This document shows, piece after piece, positions 47,461-58,200 of a stretch of DNA of 64,000 bases (the first letter of the stretch is position 1; each line of letters starts with the position of its first letter). The position numbers and the translations under genes are program-made. Location of the stretch: the NCBI GenBank assembly GCA_014529385.2, contig CM043960.1, positions 121,108,043 to 121,172,042 of the forward strand, read 5' to 3'. The notes under the pieces were generated by a model that was not told the origin of the DNA, did not search any database, and was given only the letters and a program-made list of their open reading frames with translations. Source of the stretch: Adiantum capillus-veneris. Taxonomy: Eukaryota > Streptophyta > Polypodiopsida > Polypodiales > Pteridaceae.

Positions 47461-49130
47461 AGATCATGGCAATAACCAAGTGCATGTTCAAGTGACCCTA
47501 ACCACATCCATACACTAGAAACTGATAGCTTACTAGATACTCCAAAATGGCCAAAAACTTAATCAAAACAAGACCATAGCAAAAATCGTGCCCTTCCCTA
47601 TGATTCCATAAAGAAACTGTGAGCTTGAATGTATCAAGGAAAGAATGTCATGTCCTTTATCACTAGATATTGTGAATAATTTATCATCCTTTGTGAAAGT
47701 CATTGTATGTGGCGAGCTATCAATGGTAAGATTCTATTGCTGTGATAAAAGGGAATACCTAAATTGATATTCATGGAATACAAAGGTGCAATTAGAAAAT
47801 TTTGTGTCTCCTTCACTAGCATTTCTAGCTTTCATACTTCTCGTATTCCATTAAATCTTGTGCCGCGAAATGTAACTTTAACATTACATGTAGATGGACA
47901 ATTACTCTAAAGCAAAAGGATATTGGAAGTTGTAAGCTAGCTGCTTCATAGGGAATTGAAAATGGCAATTGGGAGCGATATGTCCGTGATTCTTACACTT
48001 TTAACTAATAGAACGAGTATCTTGTGATTGTGGATATGCATTATTTGTGTCTAGGTTAGAGGTTTGAATTTATATTGAAACTTGGAAGGGGTATACATAA
48101 TTTCTATTAGATGCATTAATAGAGGGTGACTTGAATTATGTGTTGTTATACATGTTACTGAAATAACTAAGACGTCGAGGGTGGTGGTTCACATATGAGG
48201 GGGGAAATCCGGAGTTATGAAGGCTTGTATTTTCTTTGTAAGAGAGATCGAATCAAAGGTTCAAAATTTTGAGCAAAGGAATTACCTTGTACAAAGAAAA
48301 TATTGTAAGCACACTTAACTCACCCTATATACCTTTTTTAAGTCCATATTCATACTTTCATTGAATTGTGCCATTACGGACTTCTTCAAGCATTGAAAAA
48401 TTAAACATTTTTTGCAATAATCTTTCTATATGCTGAGAAACCTTATCATCTTGAATCTATGGAAATCCACTCCAAGCATGACAAGCCTTTAGATAAAGCT
48501 ATGAAAGTTAAGGGACTTTTTGAGTCATGCTTGTAATTTGTTTCAAGCATGTAGAGCGTTGCCAAGAATATTCCACTATAAAGAATCATTTGTGGTTGTG
48601 TCATTAGTTGCACAATTAAGCTTGTTATTCTTTTAAAAAATATTTCTAAAAAGAAGTAATCGATAAGTTCATTGAGCCAAAATAAAATGTCCTCACCCGT
48701 TTTCTTACCATTTGCTTCTTGAAAGTGAAAAGAGTAATGGTTGATCTTTGATTCTTGACGGTTATTACTTGTTGTTGAGGATTTGAAGGGGACATGTGGG
48801 ATGCATTCATGGTGTTATTGACATATTTAATTAACTTCATTAAGTATTCAAGCCACTTATGACAAGTGAACCACGATAATGACACAAACTAAAATCTTCA
48901 TTCTCATAAGCTTGATGCAATGCTCTCATAGAGAGTAGAGAGGGTGCCAATAGATAGGGAAAAAGGGTATCTTTGGTTTCCACTAATTGGGGAAATCTTT
49001 ACCAACCAGAGGAGGGAAACATGGGCCTGATTTAGTGTGGGTAAAGTGGGCCATCCAAGTAGGGAAAGTGGTTGAGAAAATAGGGACTCCGTGTGAACAT
49101 AAGTACACACCTCATGGGCGCACACGCGCG
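47461..49130. other. Gene-poor AT-rich spacer
   Basis: No supported gene or repeat in about 1.7 kb. Confidence 0.4.
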
Positions 49131-49132
49131 CG

Positions 49133-49135
<3 letters not shown>

Positions 49136-49172
<37 letters not shown>
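49136..49172. repeat. (AC)n microsatellite
   Basis: A 37-base pure AC tract preceded by a CGCGCGC-like stretch. The minus-strand frame over it is an artefact. Confidence 0.95.
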
Positions 49173-49174
<2 letters not shown>

Positions 49175-49505
49175 CTTAGTATATAATAAACTAGAGTGGG
49201 TACATATGGAAGGAACAAAGGAGTTCTCACAAGATTGGAATGGCAACAAGTAGAGGCATATTTAGATAGCACTGCATCAGTTTTAAGTATGATTGCACTG
49301 AGATGGAGGAATGGGTTAGCAACCAAAAATTAATTCACATTCTAGATATGCTACTACCAACACACATGAAAAACCAATGGGAAGTTTCATTTTACCAAGA
49401 ATTGATACTCAATTCATGCCACAAACTAATACGTAATTAGCTACCCCACTAAAATACCAAACCCTTGCTCAATGTTGGGCATGTGGTCTTTGTCCTATGT
49501 ACTGA

Positions 49506-49690
49506 CATATGGTGTAAATCCTCTCTTGTCCAATCATAGTCTATGGAACTTAGTCATGTGATTTCCATGTGAGCGGAAATCACATGACTAAGTCTTTGGA
49601 ACTAACATATGGTGTACATCCTGTCTTGTCCAATCATAGCCTATGGAACTTGTGATTTCCATGTGAGTGGATGAAATGTGAGTGGATGAA
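49506..49690. repeat. Direct repeat with an 18-bp perfect hairpin
   Basis: CATATGGTGTA(A/C)ATCCT followed by TCTTGTCCAATCATAG starts near 49506 and near 49607, about 101 bp apart. Between them, 49549-49566 (CTTAGTCATGTGATTTCC) is perfectly complementary to 49575-49592, with an 8-base loop. GAGTGGATGAAATGT is then repeated twice in tandem near 49665-49693. Confidence 0.85.
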
Positions 49691-50466
49691 ATGTAGATGG
49701 TTCCAAATGAAGTGAACTAGATGCCAAATGGGCTCCGCAACGTAACGGGCCAACCTCCCTTTGTATACACATTTCTTGTGTTCATTTTAATAATCAATCT
49801 TTGTTTGCTTTTGTCTTCTTGTTATTGCTGATTTCCCTCTTACCATTGAAAGGCATCTCTTCACAATCCTCCGCACAATTTGGTTTCAAGATTTAAGCAA
49901 GGTTGTCAAAGAACCTTAAAACTACCAAGTTTTAGAACACTTCGGACAGTCTTTGTAACGAATGGCTGGTTCTTGTTAGCTCTTAATAGTCACTTATTAC
50001 AAAGGAAACCCTCATATTTTGTGTAATGGTTGCTTTAATACAACTGGATGTAGGATGCCTAAAACATAGCCTTTTCAACAACAATCACCATGAATGGACT
50101 TTAATATTAGAGACCTGATAAGAAAACAAGGTGAAAAGTCACAATGACCTACATTAGAGGTTGAAAACAGGATGTGTGACCCTACTAATCAACGCCCCTC
50201 TTCATATAAATAGTAAGACAAATTTCTACCATAGCTCACATTGGCCTAGATTATGCAGAAGACAATGCTTAGTTGATGCCCCTCCCACAAGAAATAGGAA
50301 GACAAAAAGTTCGCAATTATCGATTTGCCATGTGTCTAATCAAGAAGCTTTATCCAACCATCAACAATTGCTCCCAAGCATTCAATGCAAGTTCCACACA
50401 CGAACCCCAGAAAGAAAAAGACAAAAGACACGAGACAAAAAAGCCTTTAAAATGGTGAATGTAATA
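49691..50466. other. No gene seen
   Basis: The ORF at 50161-50469 has no motif that I recognise. Confidence 0.4.
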
Positions 50467-50708
50467 TAGCTCGACATGTCTTCACAGTACTGCTATATAA
50501 GAACCGACCGCTATACTTGAATTAACACTCAATACAAAAACTAGCGATACAACTTTGCACAAAGATCCCCTCCAACAAGAGTACCGCTATATAGCTCGAC
50601 ATATCTTCACAGTACTGCTATCTAAGAACCGACCGCTATACTTGAATTAACACTCAATACAAAAACTATGGATACAACTTTGGACAAAGATCCCCTCCAA
50701 CAAGAGTA
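50467..50708. repeat. Tandem duplication, about 123-bp unit
   Basis: TATAGCTCGACAT through CCCTCCAACAAGAGTA occurs twice in direct tandem (about 50465-50586 and 50591-50708) with only a few base differences, so it is a rather recent duplication. Confidence 0.92.
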
Positions 50709-51145
50709 TGTTCACTAACTAATCAGATGGATGTCCCATGTTGAACAAAATGGCTACCTCCATTTCTCAAGGCTAAGAAAGAGGATAAAAGGAGAGACAG
50801 TAGAGAGAAATTTTGTGGTAGTAAATCTACAATCCAAGTACGGGATCATAACCCATACACTCTCAAAAGTGACCGTCTGGGCTGAAGCATTTGCATGCCA
50901 TTCCATATTCTCAGCCTACATGCCTTAAATGACCACCACTCATTTGCTTCTCTCCACATCGGACTTTAAGTCGTGCTAGCCATTCATTCATGTGGTAAAG
51001 AAAGCATGTTCATCCACCTTTGCTACAAAGCGACATAGACCCAGACATCTCTGCTAGATGTGCATAATCTTACGTCAAAATTAGCTGCATAGCCCCTATC
51101 CTTGAGGTTACCTCTTTCGTGAACATGAAGACCAGGTTATTAGGC

Positions 51146-51343
51146 TTAGCTATATGACGTATCCATTGGTAACAAAAGCCCAATCAAACCTTCATTAGGC
51201 TGGTGGGATATCGCTAGCAGATCACAAATTTCACGTGACCAAGGAAGAATGAACAATATGCGAGCCCAAATCTTCCCAGTCTCCGGGATCATAACCACAC
51301 CAGCACGGTCTCGCTGCCTGAGATATGACTCAAACTGTCGAAA
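51146..51343 (-). pseudogene. Terminal exon of a SPOC-domain (FPA/SPEN-like) protein
   Basis: After the acceptor TTTTGTCAG (ends 51344) the minus strand reads 65 codons and TAA: FRQFESYLRQRDRAGVVMIP, IWARILFILPWSREICDLL and EGLIGLLLPMDTSYS. The Y-L-x-Q-R-x-R-A-G-V-V block and the W-A-R-x-L-F-I-L-P block are those of the end of plant SPOC domains, found in SPEN/FPA RNA-processing proteins. The exon itself has no lesion. Its upstream exons would lie at higher coordinates, where LINE copies begin only 35 bases into the preceding intron, so either the gene has a very large intron or only this exon survives. I call it a pseudogene fragment because I could not find the rest. Confidence 0.65.
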
Positions 51344-51375
51344 CTGACAAAACACCACAAAATCAATCAACAACC

Positions 51376-51379
<4 letters not shown>

Positions 51380-51427
<48 letters not shown>

Positions 51428-52631
51428 AGCCCCCCCCCCCCTCCTATGGAGGTTGAGGCACTCACCAGATCAGTATCATTTGTACACAGCTTATGGGACA
51501 CCACCAGGGACAGGTATGCCAGGCTTGCTCTCGAGTCATCCAGACAGCTGGCATTACAGGGAGATACATCATGTTGGTATGCACAGATGAGCTCATGGTT
51601 TCAGCATGGACAGGCTGCCCCCTTTCCAGTATTCTCTTGATGCACCATCCTTGGCTCTTACACGGATGGAGACTACTAGACTCATTCGGCAGGACCTTAT
51701 CCAGCTTGATAGCAAGAGGACATGGATAGAACCATCACGGGAGTTGGGTACGAAGAGGGTTTTCTATAGAGAACATCTTCTTCAACTCACGACAGACGGA
51801 TTTGTCACACGGCCCAGTTACATGGACACACATCTATCTCATAGGTTACGATGTGCTATTGGCCAGATTCGCACATCTTCACACCAGCTTGGGATTGAGA
51901 CAGGTAGATTCAGAGGCATACCAGCAGACAGTAGGATATGTCAGTTATGCCATGCAGAGCCAGAGACAGAGTTTCACTACATATGTCGCTGCACAGTCTA
52001 CTATGAGATACGGGGACGCTTTCATTGTCTATTCAGAGATGGTTTTGACTCGTTAGACAGAGTCATGAGATATCAGGATCAAAGATGTCTCGGATTATTC
52101 CTACTTGAGATTCAGAGACATAGAGACGCTCTATTGAATGGGCAAAGACAGAGACAGTCCCAGAGACGCATCTCAGATTTCTTCAATCTGAGTACCACAG
52201 AGTCAGAGGGGACACCACCACCAGAGAGCTCGGTTCCCACCCATACACACATCAGCGGTACTCTCATTGATCGAGCTATAGAGTTAGGGAGATCGAGACG
52301 ACCGCAACTGAGGAGGGGGGCCACGCAGCACCGGCGGAGATTGCGGCAGAGGATCCACAGGATTCTAGCACGACACCCAGAATGTCGATCGGGATAGGCT
52401 TCATGCTACTGCTATATTGTATCATGGTGACACTTATCCCCACTTTGTACCTTTATGGCATGATACCATTGCTCAGCCTACCAGCCACCCATAGGAGTCG
52501 GTAGCACTCCTATCATTTCTTTGTTTGTAGTTTTCTTGTTTGTACCCAGACTTGGTACTAGACTCATCATTGTAATCAGTTGGTCTCATAGGTCATTTTG
52601 GCCTCTTGTAGACGTTAATATATCATTTCAT
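51380..52631 (+). mobile_element. LINE copy 1, internally deleted, plus strand
   Basis: It starts with (CT)n (51380-51423), GTGCAG and a C-run, the same start as copy 2. It then jumps directly to the part of the LINE polyprotein downstream of reverse transcriptase: frame 1 (51446-51640) and, after one frameshift, frame 2 (51606-52397). Frame 2 contains CQLCHAEPETEFHYICRC, a Cys/His finger typical of the C-terminus of plant LINE proteins, followed by RGRFHCLFRDGF and RISDFFNLS. The 3' untranslated part ends near 52631 where copy 2 begins. No reverse transcriptase or endonuclease remains. Confidence 0.8.
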
Positions 52632-53515
52632 TTCTCTCTCTCTCTCTCTCTGTGCAGCCCCCCCCCCCCCCCCCCCCCTCCTCGTGCTCCCCTTGCAGCC
52701 CCGTCCCCCCTCGCGCTCCCCTGCAGCCCCTCCCCCTCGCGCTCCCTCTCTCTGTTGCCTCCTACCCAGCTCCCCCCCAGCCCCGTCCCCCTCGCGCTCT
52801 CCCTGCAGCCCCTCCCTCCCCTCGGCCCCACCTGTAACACCCCCCCACCCCCCCCACCCCGGGGCAGGTACAGCAGATGACAGTAAAAATTTTCAAAATT
52901 CAAAATTTTCTCAAAAATTACAGAAAGTGGGCATTTCTTGTAATTTGCAGAAATTGCAGAAAATGTACGCCATGTATGCTTAATGTGGGAGAACATGTAC
53001 GCATAATGTGGAAGCACTTGTGCATGTAGCACATGTGGTCTGCTTCCACCGCAAAATTCCTCTCGTTTTTCGCAGCAACCAAACATGAGGAAGCGGAATG
53101 ATAAGCCCAACCCCTTAGAAGATGCAGTTCAAAAGTGCAAAGAAGGAATGTCCGAAACCATTAACAAGATCAACAGCAACCTATTAGGAACAAAAAAAAT
53201 GCTCGAAGATCGCGTTTTGGCCCAAGAAAGCAAGATTACCGCAATGGGAGATCGTGTGACGGCCCAAGACGAAGAGATTGCATCACTCAAAAAGGAGCTC
53301 GCTGAGGCACGATCATGAAACACGCTTGAAGAGGGAGAATTGCAACCCTCTGTAATAGAAGAACTCAACACAATCAAGAGCAAGTGCGAGCCATCAAAGA
53401 GGGGGAACAACAACATAAAGAAATGATGACTTCTGGACGTTATTACAAAGACTCAACAGAAAGCAGATGAGGCTGGATTGAGTTTGCCAAGAAAGGGAAA
53501 AGCAAGGAAACAACG
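52632..53515 (+). mobile_element. LINE copy 2, 5' part only, plus strand
   Basis: (CT)n (52632-52651), GTGCAG, a run of about 20 C, then a GC- and C-rich 5' leader up to about 52,865 (GGGGCAGGTACAGCAG), then ORF1 from 53085. It breaks off at about 53515, where minus-strand LINE sequence starts. Confidence 0.82.
53085..53318 (+). pseudogene. LINE ORF1 N-terminal part, copy 2
   Basis: 77 residues (MRKRNDKPNPLEDAVQKC at the start, then a heptad-like coiled-coil region with AQESKITAMG). The TGA at 53316 is in frame with a continuation NTLEEGELQPS that matches copy 3. After two further stops the homologue of DVITKTQQKADEA is still readable to about 53,470. ORF1 proteins bind the LINE RNA as coiled-coil multimers. 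Confidence 0.75.
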
Positions 53516-53632
53516 TCCAGTCTCCAGTGTGAGGCGGCGGGCTCTCCTGTGGTAGTAGCTCCTCCTGGTGTCCAATGTTTGCTCTAAAGAAGTCTGTGAT
53601 CCGTCTCTGAGATTGGCGGGCCTCTCCTCTCA

Positions 53633-54270
53633 TCAAGCTCTCTCTGTGTCTGCGCAGCTCGAGCAAAAACAGACCCAAGCATCTGTGATCCTCGTACCGC
53701 ATGACTCTGGAGAGTGGTCCGAAGCCCTCTCTGAACAAGCAATCTCTGCCCATCTACTCAGCTGCTGCTCAAGAATGGATGCGTACAACCGTGCCAATGT
53801 GTGTCCGATCATGATAGTGCGATAATTCCCAAGCTCCATAGGGTCTCCTGACTTGAAGATAGGTACAATAGTAGATAGGCTCCAAGTATCAGGCAAGCCC
53901 TCACACATGGCACGGTTAACATAACTGCTAGGAGCTCTGCTAGTAGATCTCTGGCATGCATGAAGTGCTCAGCCACTAAACCATCATGATCATATGCTCT
54001 CCCAGTCCTCATCCTGTCAATGGCCTTCCTCACCATCTCAGCGGCGGTGAAAAAAGCACATGTGTGGGGGCATGGATCGGGGGGGTCGGGAAGGGGTGGT
54101 TGTCCAAGAACTGTGTACAGAGATGACGCGTACTGGCCCCAAGCGGTAATGGCAGGGGGAGGCGAATGCTCATGAAAGAGCCTCCATGCCTCACGTGAGT
54201 CTTGACTCAAGAATAGCTGGTATAGATCCGGCTCTAGGCGAGCCAAAAATGCCCTCTTCTTCCGCCGCAC
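53633..54270 (-). pseudogene. LINE reverse transcriptase N-terminal remnant
   Basis: Two frames (54270-53809 and 53908-53633) joined by a frameshift carry the early reverse transcriptase blocks, including STIVPIFKSGD and YRTIMIGHTLARLYASILEQ. The catalytic palm motifs are absent, so it cannot polymerise DNA. Confidence 0.8.
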
Positions 54271-54597
54271 TAGGCGTCGGAAGTCAATCTATGACTGTCT
54301 GTGAGTGATGTCCCCCAAAAGCACCTCCCTCTGAAGTCTAGCTCTAGTCTCTCGGCATTCCTCATCATACCAGCTGTTCTCGGGCATGCTCCGAGAACGA
54401 CGTCTCTGCCCAAGCTATGTGTGTGGGTATGCCTCTGCTACATCACGTAACGTCTACGTCAGTATAGTAGTAAGCTCCTCCAAAGGTCGCCCTGGCTCTT
54501 CTGTACACAAGCGTCTGAAGATCCCATCTATGTATACAGAGTCCCGTCTCCCGCGTTAAGGTGTAGCGAGTAGGAGTTGCTACTTGTGGCTTGTGTG

Positions 54598-55340
54598 CTA
54601 CACTAAACTCGAAAGAGATGGTCGGTGACACAAGAGCATGGTCCACTGCCACACCAATAGGTCTGGGTCCAACTGTGAGGTCCTGGATACTAGAGATGAG
54701 ACTCGGCTGTGCCATGACATAATCCACTGTGCTAGCTCCATGTCTGTGTGGAAAGCAGCGGGAAATCTCTGTAGGCCATTCAAGATGACCAATCCATGTG
54801 CAGTCCCCATGTCTATCAAGTGTCGTCCATACTCAGTATGCTCCCCATCATGTGATAGTCTGGATAGGCCTGTCTCTGCAACATCCAGCTCTCTTAGCAT
54901 CTCTTCTGAAGTATCATAAAAAACTGTTTGATGATGAGCAGTCCTAGCATTGAAATCCCCTAGAATGATGATGTCACCATCTCTAGAGAACTCCCAGATA
55001 TCATCATCCAAAATAGAAAAGGGGGACTGTCCTCTGGGTGGTGCATACACTGACGTACTCGGGGGAAAGTAGCAAATAGCAATGTAAAGATATCTGTCTG
55101 TCTCTGCTCTCAATCTCACCTACATGTACCTAGCTTGCTCATCCCTGCGAGCTATGTGTATCAATGGCTGCAACTCCTCCCTGAATAACACTCCCACTCC
55201 ACCTGCGCCCCGCCCTCTGTGCTCTGATCGTGTCTCCTGTCTACATGCGGTCTCCCATCTGTATCCACTAATGTGAGGCATAGACTGCCCAAGGGCCTGA
55301 TGTGTCTCAGAGTAGAAGATGATATCTCTCCCACTAAAAC
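54598..55340 (-). pseudogene. LINE endonuclease domain, 3' portion
   Basis: The longest piece is 173 codons (55119-54598) with YLYIAICYFPPS and IIILGDFNARTAHHQTVF, followed by the VDHALVSP motif in a second frame. Before it, in the frame up to the gypsy insertion, GRDIIFYSETHQALGQSMP and a VGVLFREEL block. This is an APE-type endonuclease that nicks target DNA for target-primed reverse transcription. The start, ATWNCNG, lies across the gypsy element at about 62,020. Confidence 0.82.
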
Positions 55341-56060
55341 TGTCACAAAGTCATGATGTGGCTACCGGCAGCAGAAACCCTAATTTCTGCCATAAACCCT
55401 AAAAATCCTGCAAACCCTAATTTTTGCCAGATACCCTAATTTTCAGAAAAGCCCTAATTTTTGGAAACCCTAACCCTAACTGCTGGCTGAAACCCTAAGG
55501 AAACCCTAAAAAGGCTGGCGTCAGTGCCACGTGGCAGAAGGTATGGAATCCCTGAAATTACGAAGGCTGGAAAAAAAAAAAAAAAAAAAGCTAGCGATGC
55601 AAATTGAAGCTTTTGGGCTTTTTTTTTTTTGGCTACGCTTTGGAAGATAGAGAGAGAGAAAGGCATAATTGCTTTATTTTGCTCTCATTGAGAGAGAGAG
55701 AAACTGCTTTGGAAGATAGAGAGAGAGAAAGGCATAATTGCTTTATTTTGCTCTCATTGAGAGAGAGAGAAACTGCTTTTGATTTTTAAGCTTTTGGGGC
55801 TCTGCTTTTGGCATCCCTTGTAACCTTTTTATTAGTGGTTTAGGGCTCACTTCTGAGAGCATATGGACGCAGAGTCTGAGAGTGAAACCCTAACCGCTCT
55901 CTTGTACTTTGATGATTGATTAATACATAAAGAAATACCGAAAGGGGTGCCAGTCTTTGGGGCCAATATCCGCCGGGCCAGTGCAAATCTATTGTGATCT
56001 GTGAATTGTTTTGAAGCTGTCGCGATTGATTCTTGACTTGGAGTGTCCAAGTCTGTTATA
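55341..56060 (+). repeat. 5' LTR of the gypsy element
   Basis: 720 bp, starting TGTCACAAAG and ending GTTATA (3' copy GTTACA). It contains many AAACCCTAA units (plant telomere-like motif) at 55375-55515 and a poly-A/T section near 55570-55630. A 70-bp segment (TTTGGAAGATAGAGAGAG...CATTGAGAGAGAGA) is tandemly duplicated at about 55638-55778 but single in the 3' LTR. Confidence 0.93.
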
Positions 56061-56061
56061 G

Positions 56062-56073
56062 TGGTATCAGAGC
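56062..56073 (+). other. Primer-binding site of the gypsy element
   Basis: TGGTATCAGAGC, one base after the LTR, matching the complement of the initiator methionine tRNA 3' end perfectly. Confidence 0.92.
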
Positions 56074-56129
56074 ACGGCTGATTTCTCTTCTACGGGAAAT
56101 CAGATCCTCAACTTTTTTTTGCGGGGCCT

Positions 56130-57696
56130 ATGGCTTCACGCAAGGATCAGTCGACTCCCTCTGCATCTGGAGATGCGGGCAAGGATCACAACGAAGATTC
56201 CGGCAGAGAGTATGGCCCGCCTCGGCCTACTCAAGCGGAGCAAAGAGAGATGAAGCGTCGTCAATTGATCGGCGATGCAACAAAGATGATGCTCAGTTTT
56301 GCGAAGGATCCGAAATTGGCAAAATATATGAGCGAGACTTCTTTTCAAGAAGTGCATGCGCAGTGGCAGAAAACCACTACACCACCCCTGAAACCCGCTC
56401 TCAAGAAACCTTCTGATCAAAAACAGTATTCAGAGAAGGAATTACAAGAGGTGGTTGATGCACGGATTGCTCAGCTTTTTGACGCGCAAAAGAAAGCTAA
56501 AAAGCACGGCAAAAAGCAGAAGAAACACACCGACTTCCCGAGATATTTGCGTCGTCAGTCGACTTTTGACAAGGCAAAGAAACAGAAGTAGCGTGTTCGA
56601 TTTAAAGGAGTACCCAGTTCTTCTTCTTCTTCTTCTTTTGACAGTTCTTCTAGCTCTTCAGATTCGAGCGAAGAAGACAGAAAAGGTAAAAAGCAAAGCA
56701 AGAAACAAAGCTTCGGAAAGGGCAAGAAAAAGGCAAAGAAGGCTAAATCTCGCCCAGAAACTGACAGTTCTACTGAGGACTCGTCTACAGACAGCTCAAA
56801 TTCCGATGACGGAAACTTTTATGCGAACAAGACGAATTTTTACAAAGCCAACCAGTATGACTTTCTCGAAGATAAAAGCAAGAAAGTCCGAGAGTTTAAG
56901 GAAGGTGGCCACTCGATCAAGTTTGATACTTTTTCAGGATACTCAGATGCTTCGAAGGCTTTCTTTTATACAACAGTTTGACATTGCCTTTGCGGGAGGA
57001 CGCTATTCAAGGCACTCCAAGATTCGGAGAGCTACCTCTTACTTTGAGGGGAATGCTCGTACTTGGTGGTCCACGCTTCTTTTAAACAAGACTGCGCCAG
57101 TTAAATGGCTGAAATTTAAGAAGCTTTTTATTTCTTCTTGGTTGACGCAAGAATATGAACGAGATATACGAGCTACTTGGAACCATCTTCGGATGACCAA
57201 GAAAGATACAATCAATGCTTATTGTGAAAGATTCTGGAGCTCTTTTCTACCCGCCTCTTCATTCAAGAAGATCTCGTTCAGAGAACAGATTGAGCGGTTC
57301 ACCTTGGGTCTACCTACAAAGATCCGAGATCACTGCTTGGAGCAGAAGTAAGCTTCTATTCAGGAGTTGATGATTCATGCGAAGCGGGGCTTTGCCATTC
57401 ACTCTGGCAGCCTGACCTACCCCACAGATGAGGCCATGACACAACGAGCCGAACAGACTTCTGGGAATGAAAGTAGAAAGAAAAAGAGCAACCCAGAGAA
57501 AAATGATGCACGACCCAAGCTTACTCCCAAGGAGAGAGCTCGCTTCATCCGAGAGGGGAAGTGCTTTGGATGCGGGGAACATGGACATATCTCCGCGAAA
57601 TGCCCTAAAAAGGCACAGAAAGAACAGAATGATAAAGACGACGACAGGCCTGAGAGTTTGAGAGCAGCTGAGGAACGTGGCAGAAAAGTCAGATAG
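56130..57696 (+). pseudogene. Gypsy gag
   Basis: Start MASRKDQSTPSASG at 56130; the first frame stops at TAG 56589. Reading on in the same frame gives a Ser/Asp/Lys-rich linker to about 56,980; the retrotransposon gag core then follows in another frame (YFEGNARTWWSTLLL near 57,050; ERFTLGLPTKIRDH near 57,300), ending TAA 57349-57351. A third frame (57367-57696) has the zinc knuckle CFGCGEHGHISAKC near 57562. Gag packages the RNA. At least one stop and two frame changes separate the parts. Confidence 0.88.
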
Positions 57697-58164
57697 AAAA
57701 GCAAAACTGGTACCACATGGCGTGGGACCTGCATCGAATCTAATGAATGAAAGTACAAACTTTGCCACTTTTGGGGCAAAGTGAAGGATAAGGAAGCTCT
57801 TTTGAAGGAGCCAAGGACAACTTCTTTTCACTTGGAATTGGCGGCTCGATTTGGAATTACGCCCGACAGACTGACGCCACAGGAGGAGGTAGTTCAACTG
57901 GCACCCGGATGGGATGTTGCCATTACACTGAGCATTGGCAAACTTCGTTTGCAATGACAGGGGTGTTCAGGGCACACGAGTGACGTTCTACTCAGGATCC
58001 CTTGGTACCACAAGAACTACGCCGTGGTTGACTACCGGGCCGAGAAAGCGACTTTGATAAATGAAGGGCTCAGAGATTGTACTTAATGAACTTAGTTTCT
58101 TTACTCATTCTTTTGGGAGAGAACTGAACGATGGATAAAGGTTGAATATGTTTTGACCTGATCA
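57697..58164 (+). pseudogene. Gypsy protease region, decayed
   Basis: Between the zinc knuckle and reverse transcriptase I can follow stretches such as ELAARFGITPDRL, but no Asp-Ser/Thr-Gly active site. The region is shorter than in full elements, so the protease is probably deleted. Confidence 0.45.
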
Positions 58165-58200
58165 AAAGAACGCCAAGATTTTTCTCCACACTCATGCCAA

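Larger units (their letters stand above)
53516..55340 (-). mobile_element. LINE copy 3, 3' half (endonuclease, RT remnant), minus
   Basis: Continues the LINE whose 5' half is at 61974-63331. From high to low: rest of the endonuclease domain (IIFYSETHQ with catalytic Glu, then GDFNAR near 54960 and VAVDHALVS near 54640), then the N-terminal part of reverse transcriptase (RMRTGRAYDHDGLVAEHF near 54040; SLSTIVPIFKSGDPMELGNY near 53860), then directly the C-terminal end (REGFGPLSRVMRYEDHRCLG). The reverse transcriptase core with its Asp-Asp box is deleted at about 53740. Confidence 0.85.

Noticed and set aside
52521-53110. Proline- or glycine-rich frames on both strands
   Set aside because: They come from the C-rich leader of LINE copy 2; the LINE start accounts for the sequence.
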